Of a DNA stretch of 64,000 nt, positions 1 to 10,900 are shown piece by piece. The position numbers and the translations under genes are program-made. The notes under the pieces are model-generated. The model was not told the origin of the DNA, did no database searches, and saw only the letters and a program-made list of their open reading frames with translations. Every line of letters begins with the position of its first letter. Positions within the stretch are counted from its first letter, which is position 1. The stretch is from Ornithodoros turicata (Eukaryota; Arthropoda; Arachnida; Ixodida; Argasidae): assembly GCF_037126465.1 (NCBI RefSeq), contig NC_088204.1:75887807-75951806 (forward strand), written 5' to 3'.

Positions 1-60
1 ATGAAGGTAAATGATCTGAAATTGAAGTAGTTGAAGGTAATTAGGAGCAAGAGTATTTAA

Positions 61-326
61 GTGACTATGAGCGGCGTACAGATATGGACAGACGGAGAGA
101 GGACAGCGGGAAGGTGTGGGGGACAGGGGAATTAGTACGCGTCCTGGGCCGACTTCAGGGGGAACTGTGCCCACATTCGTCTGGAAAGTCTTCGGAAAAC
201 CCAAGGAACACCTCGGACAGCACAGCCGGCGGTAGGGTTCGAACACGCCACCTTCCAGTCTTCAGCATGACCTTGGTTACCACCAGCGAGCGGACGCCTT
301 AGCCCACTCGGCCACGCCGCTGGTGA
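61..326 (-). mobile_element. tRNA-derived SINE, reverse orientation
   Basis: Read on the minus strand, the element opens with a tRNA-like head. It has a near-perfect pol III A box (GTGGCCGAGTGG), a B box (GTTCGAACCC) about 70 nt later, and then the body shared with the other copies in this window (3233, 21808, 60788). The body has its characteristic 'gcgtcctgggccgacttc' core near 140-160. The A-rich tail end lies near position 61. The short open frame at 84-302 is SINE sequence, not a gene. Confidence 0.75.
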
Positions 327-1300
327 AAGCTGAGTTTAAAGGTAATGATAAAGGTAATGAGATATCTGTAATTTTGAGGAAGATTAAATGAAATTAAAGA
401 TGGACCGAAGGTAACCGCAGTTTACCGGATGTAATTAAATGTAAATAACGTCAATTAAACGGAAACTGAGTTATGAAATTAAATATAAAAAAAGGAAATT
501 AAATTTAAAAAAGTTATTACGGAAAATGATTAATACCAGTCAACGTCATTAACGGGAATTATATGAATTTCGAAGTAACCTCAGACAACCTGCCGTTATC
601 TTCGGTAATTAAATGGTAATTACAAGTAACTGAGGCTAATTAAAGGTTAATTAAATGGACGTACTAATGGTACCTGAAAGTGCCGAACGGGAAGTCAGGT
701 ATAGACAGGAAGTGGATGCCAGAAGTCGGGCGTAGACGGGAAGTGGACAACCGGAAGTGAGGTTAGACCGACAATGGACAACCGGAACTCGAGTTTAGTC
801 CGAAAACGGCGCTGAGTGCTAACGCATTTCACTCGCATTTACCGCTAAATAGTCACTTATTGCTACTTTTTTTTTTTTTTTTTTGAAAAGTAGCGTGCCC
901 TTAAAACCGGAACGCACAAATCGGTTTCTGGGCATGCGCAGTGATGACCCGCTTCTAAAACGCTCTATTGGGTGATGACGTGCCGGACGCGTATGTATCA
1001 GACGACCGATTATGAGAACACCCACGATGAGCCTGGGCTGCACGAAGACAAACGACACGACCAACAGACGGCGCACAGACGGCAAGATGGCTCCTCTACG
1101 CCATCTTTTGTGTCGGATGGCAATCCATGTTTTCCAAGGCGATAGTGGTGACGTTCGTCGGCTGGGTGTTGGATTCTACGCGACTCTCATCGACGAACCG
1201 TTAATTAATCTACATACTTAGCTCTGTTTAAAGCGATCCTCAATCACAAAAAGTGCGCCCAGGTAACAAAATTATCAGACAGAAAAGAGCTAAACTCCTT
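327..1300. other. No gene; AT-rich degenerate repeat sequence
   Basis: Positions 330-690 are rich in 'taattaaatg/ggtaatta' words, an old degenerate repeat. A 19-T run lies near 867-885. No frame resembles a protein family and no pair of splice sites frames an exon. Confidence 0.5.
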
Positions 1301-1476
1301 ATCAATGCATCTGACAAAACAACGTTGAATATCCATCATGATAAACTAGCACTGTGCTAGAGGCACGCCACACGACTCCAGCGCACAAAAACACACATAT
1401 AGGGAAATATTTAAGCCGCTGTTTAACGGAGTGCACACTGAAGATATAGGCCCGACGAACAAGAAAGGAACTGCAT

Positions 1477-1702
1477 AACGGTGGTGAACCGGGCAAGTTG
1501 GTATGAATCAATCATGATAAACTAGCGCTGCACAAGAGAGGGCAGACAGGGGAGAGGACAAACACTGTGCTAGCACACACACACAACACTTGCACATAAA
1601 CGTTAGCACAGTGTTTGTCCTCTCCCTTGTCTGTCCTCATTTTCAGTGCTAGTTTATCACGATTGATTCATCCCAACTTGCCCGGCTCACCACCGTTATG
1701 TT
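1477..1702. repeat. Long inverted repeat (hairpin element)
   Basis: The arms at about 1477-1577 and 1607-1702 are reverse complements over roughly 95 bp with few mismatches. The left arm reads 'cataacggtggtgaaccggg' and the right arm ends 'gctcaccaccgttatg'. The spacer is about 30 bp with a short CA run. A related half-arm lies at 1325-1365 and shares the 'catgataaactagc' word. Confidence 0.75.
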
Positions 1703-2595
1703 GAATCCTCACCCTCTCCACGCGCGTTGACATTGCGCCCGCTAGCTATCAAAAAACTTTCACGCCAGTTCACCATCGCGAAAGGAACATCCATTCCGCT
1801 CCCCATGCAGGCCACAATCCCCCTTCACAGCAACGCTCTGTGGCAGACGTGTAAATGTTGATCCTCGCAACACCGGTCACTAGTGTCCTCGCGGCCAGAG
1901 ACCTAAATCCACAGACGCTGAAGAAATAGAATGAACTCCGCATGCGCGGGGTACAAATCCGATCCGTGTCCGTTGGGCCGTTCCCGGGATTAAAAGACGC
2001 CCGTTTCATTTCGCCTTGTTTGACGAGCGACTTGTTTGTAGACGAGAAAAGTTCGTGCTAGGATTAATCACCGGCACTCTTGTATACGTACTTGCCACTG
2101 TTGGAAGAGGAACTGGTGACGGGATAAGATAAGGTTGGATGCGCAGCGTATTCGTGTCTGGCCACTAAGCGATGGTATGAGCTTCATTCGCTGGAGGACA
2201 AACATACTAGTCTAGTGTCCGATGCCTGCCACGGTACGATATAGGAGCTACGTCCATTAGGCAGGACGTTACACAGTCAGCACGGTTAGTATTGACTATC
2301 CACAGGCGGCCCAGCGTATCCGCACGTTGGCGTGTATAGGTCCCAAGGGCATCCTGAAGACTGCAGGTAAGCTTTCGAATGACACCGCAAGATGCGTTGT
2401 CTGTGGTATTCCTGTGGCCATCGTCAAGACATGCTAGACGAATGTTGAAGCAACTCGAGATGTTTTTTTTTATTTGGTTTCATTTATTTTACAAAATCGC
2501 GATACAATATACGAAAGGTGTAAACAGGTGGAGGAATAAGAGGGCTTTGCGCTATTGAAGTCTTTTTCCTAGTGAGTGTGAAAGGCGTACTAATG
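1703..2595. other. No recognisable gene
   Basis: I see nothing supportable here. The minus-strand open frame at 1770-2009 has no family resemblance and no flanking exons. Confidence 0.45.
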
Positions 2596-2597
2596 AG

Positions 2598-2720
2598 AAG
2601 TTGTTTCTGAAGTCGGCCCAGGACGCATACTAACCTCGCTTTTACCACTCCTTTTTACTAACCCTCACTCCATCTACCCACGTCTGTACACAGCTTCTAG
2701 GCACTGTTACGGAATAAAAG
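2598..2720 (+). mobile_element. 5'-truncated SINE copy
   Basis: Matches the 3' half of the SINE at 3233: 'gaagtcggcccaggacgcat', then the pyrimidine-rich body, then a 'ggaataaaag' tail. The tRNA head is absent. Confidence 0.6.
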
Positions 2721-3232
2721 GAAATTTAAAAAATATAGTATAGAAAAGGAAGTTGTAAGGACAAACATTAACAAGACAAATTGGGGGAGAGTGAGAGAGA
2801 GAGAGAAATGGAGGGAACCGACGTATTTGTAAAGAGACGGTGCCCTTTCTCCCTGCGTCCAGGGCCAGAAGACGCCAGAGAGATAAGTACAATTAACCGT
2901 CAATGCTGCAACGCTTGGTATGCCCATAGCTAAAGTTAGCGGATTTCGGATGTCTATTATCAGCATCCCATAAATGCCAAGCTATTTCGCCGATTGGCCT
3001 TACCTTTGAGTTTTTCTTCTTTCTTTCTTTTTCTGTTTTTGCTCGAAGCGTATTCGGTTTTTACTTGTTCCCTGGAGCACTACAGTAAAGAGGTCTCAAC
3101 ACCCAAAGAGTCGCAGTTTTCATTCTAAATCTTAGTTCTTTATCTGCTATGCAGGATGACATAAAAAGTGTTTTCAACACCCCCTCCCCCCGCTCTGGGA
3201 GATTTCGAAGCTCCCTACACCACCTGTCCCAG

Positions 3233-3512
3233 CGAGGTAAAAGCACGTACCCGCTTGCTTCTGGTAGCCGAGGTGGTGCTGAGGACTTCGAGGTGGTGGG
3301 TTCGAATCCCATCACCGGCTGTGTTGTCTGAGATTGTCTCTCAGTTTTCCGGCTGACTTTTCACACGAACGTCGTCACAGTTCCCCTGAAGTCGGCCCGG
3401 GACGCACATTAACCCTCCGTCCTCCACTCCTTCCTGCTGTTCCCTCTGCGTCCGTCCGCGCCTGCATACGGCTCATAGCCACCGTTGCTTCGCGGCGCTG
3501 ACAGAATAAAAA
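3233..3512 (+). mobile_element. Full-length tRNA-derived SINE
   Basis: The head carries an A-box-like 'gtagccgaggtgg' and a B box 'gggttcgaatccc' near 3298-3310. The body follows with 'gaagtcggcccgggacgcac' near 3392 and 'gttgcttcgcggcgctgaca', and the element ends in 'gaataaaaaaa'. This is the clearest complete copy in the window and the reference for recognising the others. Confidence 0.8.
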
Positions 3513-4790
3513 AATACCTGTTTCTTAATACATTTTTAACGCATAATTTACACTAGAGAGACTTAGTGGTCCATCATTATGCGGACGTCAACGATAGAAC
3601 GCGCGGATAATGAAAGAGGATACTGCGAGAAGTTGTTCCATGTTTACCGGGTAATCTCGTACCTGTGCCGGAAATTTTCGGCAAAGCGGTCGAAATTGTC
3701 CGCAGCTCTACCCTGGCAGTAGTTTCGGTACGTCGTCACACACATGTTTTATGGGTTATAGAGGCCTACTCAGCTCATGGGTAAATCTACTCCAAATCCC
3801 TTTTGAGAACCCCTTTCCTGCGGTGCACATACTGTGGTTCTTCTGCACATTGACGTCGAGACCTCGGGAACAGACTTCGTCGCGTGACTTGCTTGCCAAC
3901 AGTAATGGTTGTTGTCAATGGATTAGGCATCTGAAAAGATACCATGGTGGGGAACGCACAGGAAAACGCCGACAGACAAGGGTAGTTTTACCAAGGGTAG
4001 CACCATGGTGGCTTTAAACGAACACGCTCTACATTTGCCTTGATTTCTGGAAATATAGTTCGTGGCTTTGCTGTATACTGTTAGTATATCACTTATCATA
4101 TGTCTTACCACGACGTTGTACATTATTCACATTTTTAAAAAATGCAACGAGCTACCTATACCGTATTACAAATAAGAACAAAATTCTGCTTGCATTCGCG
4201 CATGTTCGGGTCTCCCTGCAAGCAGTCTATAGCAGGACTATGCAAGGACTCTGAAGTCGGGCAGATCGCACGCTGTGGTTAAGACTCGGTGGCTGGCTGA
4301 AAACGAAAACACTATGCAGCGCTAGCTTTGACGTTTAGCTTTAGCATCAGACTGCTACATGTTCAAGGCAGCGGAGCCGCTTGTGGACGTTCTTTCAGTG
4401 CAGTTTTGCACATTCCAGTGGTTTATTATGTGGTGCAACACTTCGCCCCAAGTGATGCCAAGGAAATGTTGAAGACAATTATTTTATCTATTGAGAACCT
4501 ATCTCAAAAAGTATGATACAAAACAGGGCATTTAGGAAAATTCACATTTTGTCTTTGCGTAACGGCCTGGTGTGTGGTTGAATGAACTTTTATTATTAAC
4601 TTATTTTCATAGTTAGCTAATCATTAATTTAAAATAAATGAAGTCACCGAAGCAAATATTGGCCCCCCAAAACCTCGCAGACTTCTCCGATAGAGAAGGC
4701 TCCCCGGCACATTCCGCTGTCCAAATGACTTCCAAATTTCGGCGAGTGTCTTTCTGGCAACCATGATAGCGAAAAACCGCGAGACGAGGG
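3513..4790. other. No recognisable gene
   Basis: No exon, known repeat end or RNA gene could be supported. Short frames at 3751-4017 (+) and 3923-4123 (-) lack any family resemblance. Confidence 0.4.
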
Positions 4791-4796
4791 ACAAAA

Positions 4797-4908
4797 AGGG
4801 ACACACAGCAGGCGTTGTGTCCCTTTTGTCCTCCGTTGTGTCCCTTTCGTTGTTGTGTCCCTTTTGTCCTTATTCGTACTTTGCCCTTTTGTGACAATTT
4901 TGTCCCTT
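4797..4908. repeat. Short minisatellite, 'tgtcccttttgtcc' unit
   Basis: Several imperfect copies of a unit of about 14-16 bp (gtgtcccttttgtcc / gtgtccctttcgttgtt) run head to tail. This produces low-complexity frames on both strands (4613-4951 and 4855-5064) that are not genes. Confidence 0.65.
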
Positions 4909-5404
4909 CAACGCAGTAAAGATATGCAAGGAACTTTATCACTACTTCCACTGCTATGGATACTACTTACATTACTTCGTTGCTCGGATAACCACCACCA
5001 ATGTGGACTACCATTTGAAAGCTACAGATTTGTAATCGAACAAGTTTGGAAATACCTCCTCTAACGCTTCAACAGACCGCGTCGCGCCATCTACAAGGAG
5101 TCACTTCATATACTGGTATTGATCCCCTGAGTCCAAGCGGTATAACGTACGGCGCGCTCACCAGGTGGCCCCAGCCGAACGATGAGAATTGGTAGAACGT
5201 GTCCTTGTCCCTGTCAGGGTTGCCGGATTGGGCTACCTGTAACAAAATTGGGCTACTTTCGGTTTCGTTTGGCGTCTTAAGAACGGACAATTGTTTGGAC
5301 AACATTTGCCGCTTGAGTCGATCCCTGTCGTATGAATGTGTGTATGAGTGTGCCAAAATGTAAGAGTGAAAGGAGGATGAGCGAGTGAGAGTGACTAGTT
5401 TGGC

Positions 5405-5455
5405 CTAGAGTCACTAAATAAGCTACGCTTCATCTTAGCTTATTTAGTGACTCTA
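5405..5455. mobile_element. Minimal palindromic MITE, TIR 'agagtcactaaata'
   Basis: A near-perfect inverted repeat, 'tagagtcactaaataagcta' facing 'tagcttatttagtgactcta', with about 10 nt between arms. The same ends bound the longer elements at 16892-17203 and 21777-22372, so this is a deletion derivative or solo end pair of that family. Confidence 0.65.
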
Positions 5456-5503
5456 GTTTGGCCCTTCAGATGACGCGCCCTTGGAAGTCGATGGGGGAGG
5501 TGT

Positions 5504-5576
5504 GTTAGCTTAGCTCAATTGGTAGAGCCCTGGACCGGTAATCCAGAAGATGTGGGTTCGAGTCCTACAGCTGGCT
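5504..5576 (+). tRNA. tRNA-Thr(GGU)-like cloverleaf, probably retroposed
   Basis: The sequence folds into a full cloverleaf. The 7-bp acceptor stem pairs GTTAGCT with AGCTGGC (two G-U pairs). The D arm is GCTC/GAGC with AATTGGTA, the anticodon stem is CTGGA/TCCAG, and the T arm is GTGGG-TTCGAGT-CCTAC. The loop CCGGTAA gives anticodon GGT but has C, not the near-invariant T, at position 33. A diverged second copy lies at 55104. Since it sits at the edge of a target-duplicated insertion, it is more likely a mobile tRNA derivative than a working gene. Confidence 0.45.
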
Positions 5577-5849
5577 TTCATCGTCTTAAGAACGGATTTG
5601 GCTACTAGGCTATTTTTGGCTACTCTTCTGGGTTCCTACTGAGCAATCCCGCATAACGCAAGGAAAAGATATTTACGGGTTTGTAAAGCACTCTGAGGAG
5701 CTCTGAACATATTACTCTTTAACTTCATATCTTTCTGCTAGCCGCCCTCTTGTATATTTCATACTCCTTTTTCATTCACTATATCATACTCTATACTAAA
5801 TGCTACCTCAGTGTAATCTATATTATTATATACAACATCACGTCATATA

Positions 5850-6451
5850 AAGTCAACCCTCGATTTATGAACACCCTCGGTTCCCCGAAAAATCGTTCAT
5901 AAATCGAGGGATTCATAAATGGAAAATTCCGTTAACTGAGTACTATCGAGCAAATGGAACAGTATTTCCGAGTTATTGTGTTTATAATGCCATATATTGT
6001 GTAATTTTGCTTTTGACCATGCCTTCTGCTGTATCAATCTCACATAGAACAGACGTTAGCGCATTCACACTCTGTTTATTATGCAATACTAAATTGTTTC
6101 ATTGGAGAGGAGAGATGTCACCCGGAAAACCCGTTTGCTGTTCGGCTTTGGAGGGGTTAAGAACCGAGGGTGCAATACCTGGAAAACGTTTTGTCCGTTC
6201 AGGCGTCATTCATAAGACCACGGAATAATCCCTTTGAAGGTTTCTGTTGACCTCGGAACGACCCGTTCATAAATTGAGGGCAAAAACGCTGGGCAACTCC
6301 TAGTTGGTTCCCAGAAATTCCGTTCATTATTCGAATATCGAGGTTCATAAAACGAGGTAAAAATGAATGGAAAAGGTTTGGTTCCCCGTGCTCGTGTTCA
6401 TAAAACGAGGGAGTTCATAAATCGAAGGTTCATAAATCGAGGGTTGACTGT
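5850..6451. mobile_element. pogo/Tc1-like MITE with long terminal inverted repeats
   Basis: The left end AGTCAACCCTCGATTTATGA and the right end CATAAATCGAGGGTTGACTG are inverted repeats. Further 'gttcataaatcgaggg' repeats extend well inside both ends. TA dinucleotides flank both ends, as expected for Tc1/mariner/pogo insertion. The interior has no transposase frame. Confidence 0.7.
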
Positions 6452-6559
6452 ATACTACATGTAATAAATTCCATAATTCCACATATAGGGCGCATTCCCT
6501 GTGTAGAGTTCGGGAGAACAGTTTCCTACAACCGGTGGGACTTGATCAGTACTAGGAAC

Positions 6560-6934
6560 CAGGGTTGCGGAATGGGGCCACCAATTCCATTCTGAGGAAT
6601 GGAGATTGGTGATAATTCCATTCATTTCAATTCCTCGGAATGAAAAGGTATGGCCAATTCCCACTTCTGGAATGGGCTTGACAACCCCATTCCATTCCGT
6701 TAATTCCATCAATAAAAGAAAAGGGACCCGTAGCCGCACTGGCTAGCCCAGCAGCCACAGGGGCGCCCAGATCATTCCATTCGAATTCCATTCCTGCGAC
6801 AAACTGCCTACTTCCATTTCCATTCCATTCCTAGGACAGTTTCCGCATTCCATTCAAACTCCATTCCGAGCTGTGATAAATCTGGAATCATTCCGGAATC
6901 ATTCCAACTCCGGAGTGGCAACTGCGCAACCCTG
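6560..6934. mobile_element. hAT-like MITE, GGAAT-rich (copy 1)
   Basis: The ends are CAGGGTTGCGGAATGG and, inverted, CAGGGTTGCGCAGTTG. An exact 8-bp target duplication CTAGGAAC lies at 6552-6559 and 6935-6942. The interior is built from 'ggaatggaatt' words. An 8-bp duplication and CAGGG ends are the hAT signature. It is the same family as 18719 and 19572. Confidence 0.8.
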
Positions 6935-7279
6935 CTAGGAACGTGGATCGCAATCATTTCAGGCATTTGGTCAGTCAAACTCGCCACAAGAGGCAAGGTG
7001 AAACAGCAAAGGTAAACGTTGTGAACCGTTGGCTACTTTTTGGCTACAAAAAATATGCCTGGTTGGCAACATGTTGGTTACCCGAGCTAAAAAAATTGGC
7101 TACGTGCAGCTTGTGCTATCTGGCAACCCTGGTCCCTGTGCGTTCTCAATCATGGCTAGAATTCTAGGGCCAACCCAAAGGCGGTAACTTCACTGAGACT
7201 CCTCCTCAACAGTAGCTCAGGACACAAAATAAAATCCGACATATTTTATCATGTATCACCGCACGGAATACTTTTCTTA

Positions 7280-7952
7280 TCACCAAACATTGCACGACCT
7301 GACGGGATTCATTCGCGACCCGTTCTTGCACTTGTACACCGCAGCGAACCGCCGATAATTACTCAGCGGCAAGTTCACTTTATATCTGGCTGGTATTTTC
7401 TCTTTGAAGATAAGCTGCCGAACCATCGTTTCGTTCCGCACGTCTTCGCAATATCCGATGGCGTAATTTATGAAAAACAGTTCGTCGCTGGTCAAGGTCG
7501 TCAGGGTCGGTAAACGGAACCCCGCAGGCTTCCCCCGCTGAGCAGGGAAGGAGTTTACGTAGACACGATAAAGCGGCTCCAGGACAGCGTTGTCCCGCAG
7601 GATGTCTTCGAGGAACACGTCAGTGTCTACGGCATGGTCGATTTCATTGGAGATCACGTCGCTGTACTGCCGTAGAAAGCAGAAAGACGTGTGGGCGAAG
7701 TTGAGGGCGGTCTTTCTGCTCCACGACATGCCGTTGTCGTGGGCAACCTGGGTATTGTTATGGACGTTGCAAAAGAGATTGGTGTATGTCCTTGTGTCGG
7801 GGCTTACCTTTAGTGTCATAACAGCAGAAAACAGTCCGCGTATGGCGTAGGGTAAAAATCGAGGGACGTGCATCGGTAGAACGTCCTTGGAATGCATCAA
7901 GAACCCCACCACGCCGTAGGGGAGAAACAGCGCATTGGATACGGGGTCATAC
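7280..7952 (-). CDS. M13-like gene, terminal exon (catalytic-domain remnant)
   Basis: The acceptor is TCTGTATTCCAG, entered in phase 2. SNALFLPYG keeps the NAFY-like loop. PYAIRGLFSAVMTL replaces the GHExxH strand/helix. VFLEDILRDN replaces the ENIADN ligand motif. Further on, ELFFINYAIGYC and MNPVRSCNVW-stop match the family's carboxyl end. The stop is at 7280-7282. Confidence 0.9.
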
Positions 7953-10900
7953 CTGGAATACAGATTTCCAAGTTCAGAGAAAATTAAACCCTCATGGTCC
8001 GAACGAACTGTAGCTATGGTTTCACACCACGTGAGGAGAGGTTCCGCGTTTCAGCCTCTGTTTCCACGTTCCATTAATAGGGGCCCAGGGAAGGCTGGCT
8101 ACACTGCTCTCGGACAAGTGCATGTGATGTCACGTGACTTCAGCATAAAACAGGGTTGACGTTGGAGCGTTTAGAGGCAAGACGACGAAACATGTCTAAC
8201 ATGCTATGCAGGAAGGGAGTTGCCTCAGGACAGAAGCCGCCGATATTTCGAACATAGACTGTTCTTCTTCTGGGCACAGTCCTCATCATTGGCATGGTAT
8301 TTAAAGGCTTAGGGGTGACGTGTTTAAAGGTTCATGCGAATTGTGGGTCAACAGCCCGGAGGGAAGAAAGGTTCCGTACGGGCTTCTACGGCCGGAGTGA
8401 ATGGCCGCTTTGTTAGAGTGTGGAGGGGATTATGTGAACGTAGTGATCTAGGCTACAGACCGGTTAGAGAAAAATGGAAGGTTCACGAACACGTGGGCGA
8501 AACGGGACAACAGGCAAGAATTGGCGAGCATAGCGAAAGATAAGGAGGTTAGTGGTTACGTGGGGATGCGTGGGGTTACGTGGGGACATGCTATGCAGTT
8601 CGTCTTTTTGGCCTGCGACGAATCTTCTTTTCCTTTTTAGCTTTGGCTCATTTTTTCGTGACATATTCCGCTCACCTGTATTCCGGAAGTAGGTTGCTGA
8701 TATCGTGATGCATCAAGTAGGACATATTCTTGTGGAACGCGTTCCAGTACTTCCTTTGCACCGAGACCTTCATGTGGAAGTAGCTCTCGACAAGACTTCG
8801 CTCGTTCAGCATGGGTACCTCGACGAAGTACTGGTTCAAGTCCTGCTCGGACTCGTGGGCATCGAGGAAGCTGACAGACACGTTCGCAAGTTTCTGGAGG
8901 GTTACGTTCTTGTCCTGGGATGTCATCCAGCGAGACCCGCTCAGCAGCCTGATAAGGGCGTTGTCCAGGCTGGACATCAAGCCCCGCAGTTTCTGCTTTG
9001 TGTCCACGTCATTAAGAAAAGGAGACGTTCGTTGGAGAACGAAAGTCAACGCTCGGTCGAACACCTGGAAAACATAGAAGCCCATTCCTTCTCCATACTA
9101 TATCTTGTGAATACAATGGACGTTCTATGGAGATTCTATAGAGGGCGTTTTTTAGAGCATTTACAGGTCTTCATAAAAAGAGGTACGAGAGCAACGTAGA
9201 TGTCGTTTTTGCAGTTGAGTTACACGGCCATGCAGACAACCTCTTGAAGAGAGTATGTAACTACGAGATGACTGATTACAAATTCATTAATTAACACTAA
9301 TTACAGGATTTCAGGCAACAGCGAGACAGCAGAATGGGAGACAATCCTCTATTCAATTCTTAAACAAATCATGGAACGCGCGCGTTAGTTGAAATAGTCG
9401 TCGCCAAATTTTGAGATGCAAATGAGCCGAAACCGAAACCGTGCCCACCGGGAGCACAGGGAACACAGCTCTCGTGCTACGTCAGAGGGTCACGTGCTCA
9501 CCTGGTGGCAAGCCCAACCGCTTTGCGACCCAGATAGGCCTCCGTCGACGAAGATGATGCGCTTCAGAGCTGGGCTGTTTTGGTTTCGGCTCATTTGCAT
9601 TTGTGTAGCGAAATTGGATGTTTCATGACACGTGTTCGTTTGAGTATATAGATGGGTAGAAATCCAGCGAACCGGTAGACATGTAGGAAGGAAGTTGCCG
9701 CAGGACAGAAGCCGCCGATATTTCGAACAGAGACTGTTCTTCTTGTGGGCACCGTCCTCATCATTGGCATGGTATTTAAAGGGTTAGGTGTGACGTGTTA
9801 AACACGTTAAACACGTCACACCTAACCCTTTAAATACCATGCCAATGATGAGGACGGTGCCCACAAGAAGAACAGTCTCTGTTCGAAATATCGGCGGCTT
9901 CTGCAATGAGGCAACTCCCTTCCTACGTGTTCGTTTGAAGATAAGAATGGTTTCCAACAAGGATTGTGCGCCATTCTGCAATCTTGCCTTTGCCCGAAAT
10001 TCCTTAATTAAAGCGTTCATTCATGAATTTTAGGCAATTAGTCCTCTTGTAGCTACATACTACCTTCGAGGCGATGTCGGCCTGGCTGTGCAACTCAACT
10101 GCAAAGACGACACCTATGCTGCTCCTCACAGCTTTTTTTTATAAAAAATTCTGTAAATATCGAAAAAAATGCCCTGTATAACGACAACGTTCGATGACAT
10201 ACACAGTGGACCTGGAGCTAGATGGGTACAAAGCGAATGTCAGCACAGTTCCCCCTGAAGTCTGCCCAGGACGCATACTAACCCCCTGTCCCCCACTCCT
10301 TCCTGCTGTCCTCTCTCCATCTGTCCACGTCTGTACGCCGCTCATAGCCACAGTTGCTTCGCGGCCCTAACACGGAATTTAAAAAAAATAGATGGGTACA
10401 AACGCTGACTGCACATGTGAGGGATACACAGACACCATAGGCATGGTGCGGAAAGAAACAAACAGGGTGATAAGAAAAAAAATGAAAAAAAAACGTGCGC
10501 GTCGTCTCCGTTCCTTCCTTGCGTTTGTCCCATGCTGCTTGTTTCTTTCCACTCCATGTGAACGTACTAGCTACACTGCATTTTTACGCTTGTCCTTTCA
10601 AGATACGAAGATACCTCCAGACAGGTGCGATAACCTAAAAGGATAGAATAACGACAATTTCTTTTGAGTCAGTACGGGAATGTGATGCAGAAGCGCGGCA
10701 TAATTATGACGTCGGGGCATCTGCATCCATACACTTCAAGGTTGTTTTCGATCGCCTCGTTTCTATCCATTCAATTATTCACATATCTCCCCTCATTAAT
10801 TATTGAACGCCGCTCAAACTTTCAATTCGAAAACGCGGAATTCATGAAAATAGCTCTCACATTCTCAACTAGTTGTACACAGCTCTGAACGCGTTCAGAG

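Larger units (their letters stand above)
5273..5596. mobile_element. Retroposon-like insertion with 15-bp target-site duplication
   Basis: The word CGTCTTAAGAACGGA occurs exactly at 5273-5287 and 5582-5596. It brackets about 294 bp that interrupt a tract of 'ttggctac' repeats. The insert carries a small palindromic MITE (5405-5455) and a tRNA-like cloverleaf at its right end (5504-5576). The duplication length fits target-primed reverse transcription. The tRNA unit at the 3' rather than the 5' end is unusual for a SINE. Confidence 0.6.
9138..10183. mobile_element. Fold-back element with 'atagaGGGCgtttttt' ends in an M13 intron
   Basis: The left part (9138-9310) and right part (10020-10183) are inverted copies of each other ('attcattaatt', 'gttgagttacac/gtgcaactcaac', 'gacgtc/gacac' blocks, ends 'tatagagggcgtttttt' and 'aaaaaaatgccctgtata'). 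The right part also matches 43990-44165. The interior carries other nested inverted repeats (9413-9605 and 9684-9933). Confidence 0.6.

Noticed and set aside
3233..3330. Possible tRNA gene (B box GGGTTCGAATCCC)
   Set aside because: No acceptor or anticodon stem pairs, and the sequence continues into the repeated SINE body.
8705..9199. 164-codon plus-strand open frame
   Set aside because: Antisense shadow of the M13-like exon at 8676-9064.
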